From NCBI GenBank assembly GCA_963966185.1, contig CAWZYM010000309.1, forward strand, positions 157,501 to 221,500: a stretch of 64,000 bases of DNA. The letters run 5' to 3'. The notes under the pieces are model-generated. The model saw only the letters and a list, made by a program, of their open reading frames with translations. It had not been told where the DNA came from and did not search any database. This DNA is from Rhabditoides inermis (Eukaryota > Nematoda > Chromadorea > Rhabditida > Rhabditidae). Within the stretch, counting starts at the first letter, position 1. Each line of letters starts with the position of its first letter. The translations under genes and the position numbers were made by a program. This document shows, one piece after another, positions 22,967 through 34,094 of the stretch.

Positions 22967-23098
22967 GGTTAGTATTCTTGCGTATTCAATGAAGGGCATA
23001 TGCTGTCCCGATTATACATATGTGATGAATGTGAGAGGATTGCTGTGTTTAGACAACTCGAGTTGTGCATCTGTTCGAGACGCTCGGAAAGAAGCTGA

Positions 23099-25638
23099 AT
23101 GCTGACGTTTTTGGAGGAGAGACGCGTTTGTGTGGCCACAATGGCATCCGCTGTCGACCTGCTTCGTGGCCAGGTATGATGATTCGGGATCAGGTGATTA
23201 GGAAATGACAGATGCCACACTACGACACATCGTCATTATATAATATCGTAAATTGATGCAATTTTTCGAGCATTGTGGTGTTGACACGAGGGTGTCGTGG
23301 TGTCTGGTATTTGCTGTCTACCTTAGTACTAATGATTCATTAGTTCGTCAATAGTGTTGTGAAAGAGGTGCTACGTGATAATCAGAATAATTGTTTCAGA
23401 CGAGCATTCTCTACGACCAGCTTTGGAGGAAGTGGGCTGAGAACGGAGCGAAAATGGAGAGAGTGATCAGAGACATTGACGACACGAAGAACGTTTACGT
23501 CCCAAGTGCCACGCTCACTTCCAAGGCCGCCCTCATGATTGATATGCAGAAGGTATTATTGTCGATTGTTTTATGTACTACCTCTTGTCACTCACTGTGT
23601 TTTCAGTACATCAGAGGAATGAAGGAGGCGATCAACGTAGGCGTCGGTCTCTGCGAGACCGGGAACACCGCCACCGGTGATCTGCTGTCGCTGCTGGCTG
23701 ACATCGACGCAGTCTCGGAGCAGCTAGCTTTTGTTCTCGTCAGATTCTACAGGTATGCGACCAATGTTTGCACGTACACACTTTTTTAATTAGCGAAATA
23801 GTGTTTCGTATTGTTAGATTTTCAATCATGCTCTTAATAAAATATGATTGTTTTTTTTCTTTTAGGACAAGTGGGAGCAGGAGAGTACGGCGAGCAGCGC
23901 CAGCATCGTCGTCGACGACGAGGTAGTAACAGTTGTTCAACGTTTATAATCCTAAAATGTAGAAATCGCAATGTCTGTCCATCCGTAAGTGAAGGATTAC
24001 GGTAGTAGTTACACCACATTCCCTTTATACCCAAAAGTGACCTCAGTTGCGACTCCGGCGAATAATGAAATAGCGCCGCGTTGTGTAGGTAGGGGAATTT
24101 TTTCTTTGGTCTTTTCTTTGGTACATCAAGTGTAAGATGTTTCAACGAAAAATCAATGATGAGAATGAGGTTTCTATAAAAGTTGTGTTTTATATAGCAA
24201 TTGACCTGTTCAGCAGCCCGCCAATGATCATACCGTGTACACTGTGAGCGACAGTGAAGACGAGAATGGACAAGGGTTGGACAAGGAGAGGAAGGACACC
24301 GAGTGAGTTGCTATTCTATTAATGATTTGCTGGCACATACCACTAACTCATGGTTTTTGTAGGTCTGATTGAAGTTCACAGATTACTTATAAAAATGTGT
24401 TCCGCCAATTTCTTTTGAAGGGAATGGGAACACTGAATTTTCAAATAAAAGAATCATGACCAATAATGATGCCTGTTCGTGGATTTTTCAATCTGTTGGC
24501 TGGCCATTGTAGATTGCATATATTTGTGTAGATTGTAAAAAGTTGCAAAGTGTCATGTGATTATTTTCTTGTCTCGGATAAAAAAAAATTCTGTTTCAGA
24601 GCCCTGCAGCTCAAACACGGGTTCGATGTGGAGCAGGAGAAGGAGGAGAAGGAGAATGAGGAGAAGGAGCAGGAGCTGATTCGTTCTAGTGAGGAGGCTG
24701 AGGTGAGATCAGCGTGGGAGAGATTACAGACAATTCGGAGAGATTTGAAAAGCTTTACAGAGTAAGACGCGTGACGATACTGTGGGTGCGCCAAAGGCTC
24801 TCTGTGCGCACGACTTCATGTGTCAGGTGCATACATATCACGACTAGCTAGATAGATAACTGATAACTTTTTGGCAATTCAGAGGCTGGGGATGACCGAG
24901 CACCTGTTGGACGAGCACTGTGTTCCCAGTGGCTACCGCCTCCAATGTCCCGAATGCCCCAAGATGTACTACAGTGAGTTATCACATTCCAAATTTTTCA
25001 TGTATTTTGTCCATTCCATCAATGTAATGCTTTTTATGCGTGCATTCATGTCAAATCAAATTTTATCCACAATCTATTATTTAAGTACGTATCAAATATG
25101 ATATATGATTTAGTTAGCGCTGGGAAATACGTAGCTTTTGAATTGTCAAAAGTAACTATGTGCTTTCAGTTACGAACAGTCTACAGCGTCACATGCGATA
25201 TGATCACGGTTATGCGAGTGTGCCCTACACGACTCTTTTGTCGAATGAGGAGCTAAGGAGGTTGGATCTTCTCTATGTGAGTTACCAATTGTGTGTTAAA
25301 CGTGTCGTTTCTTCTTGTCCGTCGATTGTCTTCTATTGTGATTGGGGAGTCGTTGGATACTTGATTATCGTAGTGCTTACAGGGAAGGGGCGCTGCGCGG
25401 CGGTGGAACAAGAAGGAGAAGCCCTCGCTGTCTGAGGTGGCGGAGCAAGAGCAAGATGGGTTAGTGAAAGTGGAGGGGAACCTTTGGCAGTTTTTTTTAA
25501 TCACCGAGCGGTCAGGGTCGATGTATCTGCATTATAGATCCTTCTTGAAAAGATATTGTAAAGTTGGACGGAACGTTCGATACGAGTTTGGAATCATAGT
25601 TGAGTTCTACTTATAGGTCGGCAAGGTCGGAGGAGTAA
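23099..25638 (+). CDS. Single-C2H2 zinc-finger protein, copy 2
   Basis: Full second copy of the 13245-15783 gene with the same exon chain, offset by 9,854-9,855 bases. The first exon is 23099-23173 and the stop TAA is 25636-25638. One coding difference was seen: RKWTENG in copy 1 is RKWAENG here (ACT to GCT, position 23436). The promoter region is also duplicated, so both copies may be expressed, doubling dosage. Confidence 0.5.
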
Positions 25639-25926
25639 AGAAGACGAGGGGAGTGTCTTCCCTATATTTGCCTTGCGAGAGGCCATATTATGTGTAGTTG
25701 TTGTTTTCTGTGCAGATTCATGACTCTTTCTTATTATTAATGTTTTTTTTTCGTGTAGACTTATGACTCTGATAGCCCAGTTCCCTTCTGATAGCCCAGT
25801 TCCCGTTTGTTTTTGGATTTCATTGTTTCGTTGTCGCTTAGACTTTATTCATACACCAAACAGTCATATAAAGTTTTTGTTCTCGACTCCCCCTTGAACA
25901 TGCACTCTTTCGAATCGACTGACACT

Positions 25927-25973
<47 letters not shown>

Positions 25974-26019
25974 GAGAGAGAGGGGGGAGAGAGAGGGGGG
26001 AATACTCTTACCGTTCCAG

Positions 26020-26236
26020 TATCCTGAACCGAGACCAAACTCAGTCGCCCGCCTACCTATCTTCCGACACCCGCAGGCTCATCGAAGAGCATGAGGTATT
26101 ACTTTGCATAGTTGTTTACATATTTACATTTTGTTTATCTAGTCGCGTTCTGTCTCCATCCGCTCACAGCGCTTCATTCAAGAGGATAAGCAACGCCTTA
26201 GGAACGACCACAACGACCCCGCGATCCTTTGTGTGA
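26020..26236 (+). pseudogene. Older fragment of ALP exons 17-18, within copy 2
   Basis: Duplicate of the 16164-16380 fragment. With the complete exons at 9816-10016 and 19669-19869, it brings the number of ALP 3'-end copies in the window to four. Confidence 0.75.
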
Positions 26237-27850
26237 ACGATTTGCAAAAAAGAAATCACTTGCGAAAGCGTTGTAGATCAAATTATTTTCTTATTATCGT
26301 AATTGAGGGCGGCGCGCAGCGCCGCCCGTTTGTCTTGATCTTTGACGCGCGCAGCGCGTCACCCCCAAGGCATACTCAATTTCCTCTATCCCAATACGAT
26401 ATACTCCATAGTATGTGTTTTTTTTGTTAGAATATCATTTGACAAGACTTATGAGTATGATACAATAAATAAATATCGGTTGCGGCTTCAAAAATATCCA
26501 AAACAACTTTTCGCTCATTCTGCCACTAAACGTGTTTACGACGACGACAACGACGGTGTGCATCACGTAAGCCCCGCCCACTGCACTCTGCGCTCATTGG
26601 TCGCTCGGCCCACTGTCTGTGCAATCTGATTGGTCGAACGCTCATGCCCCGCCTCTCGCTCAGCCACTCTCACATCCCGGCCTCTTGGCTCTCTCACGAC
26701 CGTACGCTCTCTGCGCGCTCTCTTCTTCTTCCAGCCGAGCATGCCCCGCTTTTCGATCAGCCACTCTCTTTCTCTCCAGACCGTCTGATTCTCTCACTTG
26801 CGCACGCTCTCTGCGCGCTCTCTCTTTCTCGTGCGAGCCAGAATGGGCAGCCGGCCTGAAATCAAATGGATCGATCGGTGAGAAGAGGGCCAGTGAGAGC
26901 GCTCGGCAGTTAAAGAACGTGCGAATAGGGGAGGAGCAGAGCAGTGCGGGTGAGGCTGCTTTGATCTCTGTGCCACAACTTCCCAATTTTAACAGTAATA
27001 CTACCATTAACATAATATAATAAGGAAGATCAGTTTAACGCACTCGGCTCTGCAATTACAATCATGACCGAGGTTTCAGTGGCTCAAAATCTAATGTACG
27101 TATGTGCATACATAAATGATTCCAAAAGCAACATTCGAATTCATTTACAAACATTCGCAAAACATTCGCAAAACAAACTGGCAGATATGAAGATCGAACG
27201 CGCCTGGTTAGTACCAGTACGCCCTCACCCTACCACTTGAACTATTCCACATCATGATGAAACTTCTTTGAGAATATGGGGTGGCTAGCGCAGTCACGGC
27301 AATTCACAGTGAACAAAGAAAATTTGACGCGCGGCGCGTTCCGCGGCGGAATCATTTTTCTCAAATTGCCACACACTCTCGCTCACTCTCGTTTCTTTTC
27401 CACGCTCGCGCCGTCTGCCGTCTCTCTGATTGCATGATCTCTCGCGCACTCTCTGTCTCAATCAGTAGAATGAGTCTCGAAACGAAACCGCTCTAAAACG
27501 GTTTGTCATCATGCAGCTTTTGTTCAGTTGTGAATTGCCGTGGCAGTGGATGTGCGCTCATCATGCTGAAGGTCCCGAGTTCAATTCTCTCGGCGGCCAA
27601 TGATGTACCGCTAGTCACGGTGGAGTGACGACCACCTTCACTACTTTCGTGAGCCTCTAGTCAGAAGTCTGTGACGTCATCTGATCCAAATTCATTGCAT
27701 CAATCGATGGACCCCATGTAAGCAGCTAGCGATTTGTACTCGAGAGCCTTAGGTCGGTCCCCTTATTGGCTAGGTCGGTTGTATAACTTGAAACTGCTGA
27801 TAAACAAACTTTTAACGGTACATGCACTAGCGATATGACATGATAACTAG

Positions 27851-28734
27851 TGAAGAATAGCTAGTTTACTCGTAGTAGAATTTCATTTCGACTAGCTAGT
27901 AACTTGCTAGGTAAGTAATGGAACTGCTTAGATGATGAAGGGAAGAAGATATAAATTTGTAACGTGTGTAGCGCGCGTCAATGAGCGACCGGCAGGCGCG
28001 TGAGCGATTCGACCAAGCTATTTCGAAGGTTTCTAATTTACATACATTCGTTATATAACACAACATTGTTCGGCAACACATGATCTATCAGTTTCAAAAA
28101 AGCGGAAATCACAGAAACTATTTTATAATTTCAAACCAGTGAATATTACTATGTAGTATTGTTGTATAAGTTATTTGTACTTTCAATCATGACATTCTGA
28201 CTAGTGAGTTTGTAATATGTATATTTTATTTTCGTAATTCACCAATGTGAAAAAAAATTTCTTCGAAATTTGAGAAAAGGACATCCATTCTCTTTCGAAA
28301 AGTACGTAAGTAAAGAGAAGAGGTTTGTCTGGATCTGATTCAACAACTTGCTAGGTAAGTAATGGAACTGCTTAGGTGATGAAGGGAAGAAGCACATGCA
28401 TAAAATCTCTTTGCAGCTGACTAAAATATCAAAACAAACCTGCTCTTTCGAATTTATGAAATTAGAACATAAATACTATCCATTATAATAATTTATTTAT
28501 AGTGAATTATAATGAAAATTTGGCCTATTTCACAGTCACCTTACATTATATATTTTTAATGTTTAAAAACACATTTTAGAGTGATTCGAAAGAGCAGGTT
28601 TGTTTTGATATTTTAGTCAGCTGCAAAGAGATTTTATGCATGTGCTTTTGTTGAATCAGATCCAGACAAACCTCTTCTCTTTACTTACGTACTTTTCGAA
28701 AGAGATCCTAGCTAATGGTCAAACTATTTTCGTT
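27851..28734. other. AT-rich intergenic region with a large inverted repeat
   Basis: No gene. A ~46-base segment at 27903-27948 (CTTGCTAGGTAAGTAATGG...) recurs at 28347-28392 inside the left arm of the inverted repeat described separately. Confidence 0.6.
28289..28705. mobile_element. Long-arm inverted-repeat element (foldback/MITE-like)
   Basis: The left arm 28289-28452 and right arm 28584-28705 are inverted complements, starting TCTCTTTCGAAAAGTACG and ending CGTACTTTTCGAAAGAGA. The right arm is about 122 bases. The left arm is longer because a ~45-base piece (about 28347-28391) is inserted in it. The ~130-base spacer is AT-rich. No transposase and no clear target duplication. Confidence 0.75.
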
Positions 28735-28985
28735 GTGCACATTGTTGCAACACTATCTTCTGCACTACAATTTGTTTGTTTTCCTGAATGGCGGACCGGA
28801 CATCGCGCGGTCCAAATTTGGTAACACGTTTATTTTATTTTTTATTTCTGTGTTTCCTTTTCTTTTTTCTACATTAACTGTGTTCAAAATGTCGATACCA
28901 AATTCACCTATCGTCTTGGTGTGATACTTGTTGTTTTGATGGACCAACGGCAATCTCCTCGTTATCTGGGGTAAATTGTAATCTC
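28735..28985 (+). repeat. Diverged copy of the ALP 3'-flanking sequence
   Basis: Words occur in the same order as in 10230-10450: TTGTGCA.ATTG.TGCAACACTATCTT, GCACTA, AACACGTTTAT, CCTTTTCTTT, GATACCAAA, TATCGTCTTGG and TTGTTTTGAT. It lies just upstream of the aminotransferase gene and probably contributes to that gene's promoter region. Confidence 0.65.
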
Positions 28986-29045
28986 TCTCTACCTGGCCAC
29001 TCTCTCTATCGCTCGCCCAGTTATCAGTTTAGTCGTGGCGAAGAT

Positions 29046-30868
29046 ATGTTGTCCCGATCGCTCCGTTCTATTCTCAACTCTGAACGCCATTTGTTATTCG
29101 CGACGCGCACAGCGCCACGACGACATTCTATGCGGACTGTGAGTGCACCGTGCAAACGTCGCTCGAATCGTCCACGTTCTCTCATCGATTCCTATTCGCA
29201 TACACAACCCCGACCCCCTCGTATCAATCGTATCAGCAGTCATCCGTTGTTACATACTCACAGACCACTCTTTATCACCGTTTGGTCACCCTCTCCCCCA
29301 ACAAAGCGTCATAGAATCATTGCAATAGTGCCGTTCATGTATTTGTCCAGATGTCGTCGGTCCCTGCGTGTCTCCTGGAGGCGATGCGCGTCCCTCAGAG
29401 GGAGCTGTTCGGTCCCGGCCCCTCCAACATGGCCGCGCCCATTCAGGCGTCTATGGGAAACAACCTTCTCGGCCATCTCCACCCCGAGTTCGTCAAGGTG
29501 AGCGGTTGATCAAGTGTGTTTGTTGTGTACTGATGTATTGATTTCAGATCATGTCTGACGTGCGCGAGGGTCTGCAGTACCTGTTCGGCACCAGCAACGC
29601 GTACACCTTCGCCGTCAGTGGAACCGGTGAGACTATTGTTTGTATTCCTTACTTTCCATTTACCATCAACACGTGTTTCTTGTTAGGCCACGCCGGTATG
29701 GAGGCGGCGCTGCTGAATCTGCTGGAGAGGGGCGAGAAGCTGCTGGTGGTGGAGAACGGCATCTGGGGACAGCGCGCCGCCGACCTCGGACGCAGGCTCG
29801 CACTCGACGTCCACGTCGTCAAGGCCGAGCCCGGACACGCCGTCAACACCAATGACTTCGAGGCGGTGGGTGCATGACATGAATTATGTTGTACTCATGT
29901 GCTTTATTCAGGCAGTGTCCCGCGTGAAGCCGTCCGTGGTGTTTGTGTGCCACGGCGAGTCGTCGACTGGAGTGGCGCACCCTCTGGAGGGACTGGGCGA
30001 TGTGTGCAGGCAGCACGGAGCGCTCCTCCTCGTCGACACTGTCGCCTCCCTCGGCGGCGCGCGCTTCCACGCTGACCGACTGGGAGTGGACTGTGTCTAC
30101 TCGGCCACCCAGAAGGTGCTCAACGCCCCGCCCGGTCTCGCGCCCATCTCCTTCTCCGACAGAGCCATGTGCGTTGTGTATCCTGATGGAATAGTGAATG
30201 CGAATCCTTCTCCTCTTGCAGGGAGAAGATCCGCGGTCGCAAGGAACGTGTCGCCTCGTTCTACTTCGATGCGCTCGAGCTCGGCAACTACTGGGGATGC
30301 GACGCCGGACCCAAGAGGTATGTCGTGTTTATTATCAATCTCAACAACTCGTGTTACTCTTCTTATATGTGCTGTCAACTTGATTATTTTTCAAAGAGTA
30401 ATGACAATCATACATCATCTCTCCAGGTACCACCACACGGCCCCGATCTCTTGCGTGTACGCCCTGCGCGAGGCGCTCGCAGTGATCTGCTCCGAGGGAG
30501 GCGTGGACAAGCTGGTGGAGAAGCACGAGGCTACTGCCGACAAGGTGTACGCCGCCCTCGAGAAGGCCGGGCTCGAGCCGTTTGTCCAGGACAAGGTGAG
30601 CCGGGAGACAAGGGTCATCGGTATGCAGCCATTGCAGAAGCTGCGCCTGCCCTGCTTGACGACGGTGCGCGTGCCGGAGGGCGTGGACTGGAAGGCGTGC
30701 GTGGACGAACTGCTCGCGGGCGGAGTGGAGATCGCTGGGGGTCTCGGTCCCACTGCGGGCAAGGTGTGGCGCATCGGCACCTTCGGAGGCAACTCGCACC
30801 CCGCCAAGGCCGTGCCAGTCGTCGAGAAGCTGGCCGCCGTCGTCGGCAAGCACAAGAGCAACATCTAA
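29046..30868 (+). CDS. agxt-1: Alanine-glyoxylate aminotransferase with mitochondrial leader exon
   Basis: Seven exons (29046-29138, 29351-29497, 29548-29626, 29687-29865, 29912-30168, 30222-30317, 30427-30868) give 430 residues. This is a class-V PLP aminotransferase that converts glyoxylate plus alanine to glycine plus pyruvate. Visible family features are the GPGPSNM start of the core, SGTGHAGMEA (cofactor phosphate region), VDTVASLGG (PLP-binding Asp) and SATQKVLNAPPG, whose Lys is the Schiff-base residue. Exon 1 encodes a basic, Ser/Arg-rich leader without acids after Glu13 (MLSRSLRSILNSERH...) typical of mitochondrial import. Exon 2 begins with its own ATG (29351), giving a 399-residue core close to the usual length. 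The C-terminus (KSNI) is not a standard peroxisomal SKL-type signal. Confidence 0.92.
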
Positions 30869-30973
30869 TAAGCAATGAGATATTTATTATGTTCCCAGTC
30901 TCTACTTTCATAACTAACAATGGCTTCTGTGATAGTTTGTGGTATGGTGGTGTGATAGACAGTTTTTTGTATG

Positions 30974-30979
30974 AATAAA
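30974..30979 (+). terminator. Poly(A) signal of the aminotransferase gene
   Basis: AATAAA 106 bases after the stop codon. Confidence 0.55.
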
Positions 30980-31284
30980 TGAACTCTTTATAAAAAAAGC
31001 TCTCTTTAAAAATTATTTTGACATGTTTAATAGTTATTTCAACTTGTTTTCAAGATGATACAAATTTGGATTAGCTGAGATTTGCTTTGCTCAAAGGTAC
31101 CGTAATCTATCGCGTTGTGGCGTGTATTGATTACTTGTGGGCGGGGCTTGTAGCTGGCCAGTGGCTGTGTTTACGGCGCGGCCTTTCTCCCTCCTTCCTC
31201 TTGCGCGTTCCTCATTTCCTCATGTTTTTTGAATATTATTTGTGCATCTTTGTTCTTTTTGTTATGCGTTTCATTGGTTTCAGT

Positions 31285-34094
31285 ATGTCCGCAGACGACT
31301 CGGCACCTGCTCCCGCCGCTGAGCCGCCTGTTCAGCCGCCTGTTCAGCAAGGCCCGAAGACGCCGCCGCCCAGCGACCTCACTAGCAGCGATCCCGAGTA
31401 CATCGTTGTTCAGGATGGCGATGGTGAGTTTTATCGTGCAATGTGATGTATGTGAACTATGATGTAATAGTGGTTCAAAACCATAATTCGAAATAGTTTC
31501 GATTTTCTTTTTTTAGCTGGTGAGCCTATGGAGCTGCCGGCTAACCCGGAGGACGGCTCGCTCGGTCTGAGCACCCTCACGCACGCCTTCCCCGGAGCGC
31601 ATGGAGTAAAGTTCAAGAACCCCAAGACCGGAGCTAGCCGCGCCCTGCTGTAAGTTGTTTCAATTTAAAAAAAAATGTGTAGTAAATGTCAATAATCAAT
31701 AATATTGATTTTAGCGTTGACGCTACGGGCACTCGCTTCATGCGTCCCGCTGACGGCTGGGAGGGCAAGGTTCTCCATGTCATCTTCCCCGCCAAGCCCG
31801 CTGGTGGTACGTTATTTTTCTAGTTAAATTATGATTACTTTACGCCTATCTCTTCTGTATTATGCGAAAGAGCCTTTGATGAGAAGAGAAGTTTGTGTGC
31901 GCGAGGAAAGAGCGAAGTGAAAGGAAGGAGATGTGTGTTGTGCACGGAGAGAAGAGCGAGTTCATGTTGCGAGGAAAAGGAGAGCGCGAGTTTGCGATGC
32001 GAGGAAAGGAAGAGAAAGAGCGAGGGGAAGAAGTGGCAAAGAGATGGGAAAGTGGGAGGGGTGAAAGCGGGGAGAGAGTGAAGAGGGAGTGTGCAGGTGC
32101 CGGCGATGGAGCCAGCAGGAGGAGGAAGGTGGACGACGGAGACGACAGCTTCGAGGAGATGAAGCAGCAGAAGCTCGAGCCCAACCGCCCTGTCGATCTC
32201 ATTGTCCTCGGCGTCAACTTCAAGACTGGCGACAAGGAGTTCCGCGAGTATTTCGAGCAGTTCGGCAAAGTTGTTGTGGCCGATGTGAGTGAGGAAGGAA
32301 TGAGGGGCGAAAGGCAGGGTGAGCCGAGTGAGACGACATGAGTATGCGACGCTCATCGGAGCATACTCATGGCGTCTGAGAGGGAGTCAGTTGGCAACGT
32401 TGTTGTTCAGCAACAACTTTGACAGCTTGGGAGAATTGTTCGAGATTGAGGTAGAGATGAGAGTTTGAGAAGAGACTGTGCCGTTGTGATAGTGGGAGGA
32501 GGAAGTGAGATAGCGGAGAAAGAAAGAAGTGGGAGAGTAGAGAACTGTCCAAGTGAGATTTGAGTGACCACTAGATACCACTTTAGTACTTACGTTTTGT
32601 AATGTTTCGCGACGAACACGCCCGTTTACAATGTTCGCGTGTTATGTGTGTCGTGTTTAGCTGAAGAAGGACGCGGAGGGTAACTCGAAGGGCTTCGGCT
32701 TTGTGCAGATGGACACTCTAGAGGAGCAGGACCGCGTCCTGGCTGCCTGCCCCCACATGATTGAGGGACGCCGCTGCGACGTCAAGATTCCCGATCAGAG
32801 GGTGCGTATGCGTATAGTGTCACTGTCCAACTGTTTGGTGATGTTGTAATGTGATTTTTTTTTTCAGGGTCCGGACATGTCTGGCATGTACGGGGGCGGT
32901 GGCGGCGGCGCTGGTCGCCCTCCCATCTCGAAGATCTTTGTCGGTCGCATCCCGGACGGCATCACCCAGGTCGAACTGCGCGCGTTCTTCGAGGCCGAGG
33001 CGCTCAAGATCAACCGCGAGTGCACCATCACTGACGTCTTCATCCCCCATCCCTTCCGCGGATTCGGATTCATCACCTTCTCCCAGGCGGCGGTTGCTGC
33101 TCAGATTTGCAAGTGAGTATTTGTTTGCACTATTTTTTTCAGACTGTCTACATTTTGCTAACTTTTGCATTTCAGGGTGAACAATTTTGTGATCAAGGGC
33201 GCGTCGATCTCTGTCTCTCTGGCGGTGCCGAGGGCGGAGCAGGTGTCTGCCAGCGACTCTCCGTATGGCTACGGCGGCCCGCACGGCATGCACGGGGGAC
33301 ACCAGTACGGAGGAATGGCGGCCGGATACATGGGAATGGCCGGGAAGGTCGGAGACTATGTGTGTCCTCTTTCACTACTTGCCCCCTCTCCCATCCCCGT
33401 CTAACCCTTTGCATTGCAGGGTCAGTACGCGGCGTACCAGAGCATGTACCCTGGCTACCCTGGCTACCCGGCTGCGGGTGCGGGAGGCACGTGGGAGCGT
33501 CCGGCCGGATCGAGCCCCAACAGGTCCGAGTGGGGAGCGAAGAGGTTCAAGAGCTGAAGAGTGCGAGCGAGATGAGGAGGAGGAGGAGAGGCAGAGCGAG
33601 AGAAAGGGTCTCATGCGCGTTCCAGTCTTTATTACTATTTTTGAATATTCGTTAATCTACCTATTTTGTGCGTGTGTGGCGAGCATCTCATGTTGTCAGT
33701 AATATGATAAACAGTTTTAATGAGAGAAGTGGGAGCGGTTGTGTGGGTTGCGGGGCGAGAGTGGCAGATCAGAGAGGAGAGGAGAGGCAGGTCAGTGGCT
33801 GAATGGTGTGTTTTCAGGATGGCCGCCGGTCGCGGCTCGAAGGTGGTGTCTCCTCTGATGCCTCCCTCTATCGCCCCTCCTTCCCTCGCCACAGCTCCCT
33901 CGCTCGCCCCGCCGTCGCTCGCCTCCCAGTTGGCCACTCCCAGCTCGCAGGCCGCCCTCGCATCCGGACTCGACGCCCTCAACCTCAACCAGCGCAACCC
34001 GGAGGTGTTGACGGCTGCGTGGTCTGCCTTCTTCTCCACTCTCCAACAGCACACTCCCAAAGCATCCGCGCCGCCCAACGGGGGAGGCTGGTAG
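31285..34094 (+). CDS. tdp-1: TDP-43 homologue, two RRMs, two alternative C-termini
   Basis: Exons 31285-31423, 31517-31649, 31715-31806, 32097-32284, 32661-32801, 32868-33112, 33176-33347 and 33420-33557 give form A (415 residues, ending AKRFKS). Form B uses a donor at 33524 and a last exon 33818-34094. The N-terminal domain has the TDP-43 pattern (EYIVVQD, LSTLTHAFPGAHGVKFKNP). RRM1 shows DLIVLGVNF and KGFGFVQM. RRM2 shows KIFVGRIPDGITQVELRAFF, DVFIPHPFRGFGFITF and NFVIKGASISV. A Gly/Tyr-rich tail follows. Form B adds a Pro/Ser/Ala-rich tail with NPEVLTAAWSAFFSTLQQ, resembling the helical segment in the C-terminal domain of vertebrate TDP-43. The family binds UG-rich RNA and controls splicing and dsRNA. 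The 290-base intron 3 is strikingly purine-rich. Confidence 0.92.

Larger units (their letters stand above)
17996..27850 (+). repeat. Tandem segmental duplication, copy 2 (9,855 bp)
   Basis: Directly abuts copy 1 with no spacer. The junction ...AACTAG|TCGTCG at 17995/17996 has no obvious long homology at the breakpoints, which argues against simple unequal crossing-over between flanking repeats. Copy 2 is 20 bases longer, mainly from the GA tract after 18803. Near-identity means a very recent event, or a haplotig or assembly duplication. Confidence 0.95.

Noticed and set aside
27851..29045. LIM-domain exons that would complete the ALP gene
   Set aside because: I looked for CX2C...H...C LIM spacing downstream of both copies up to the aminotransferase and saw none.
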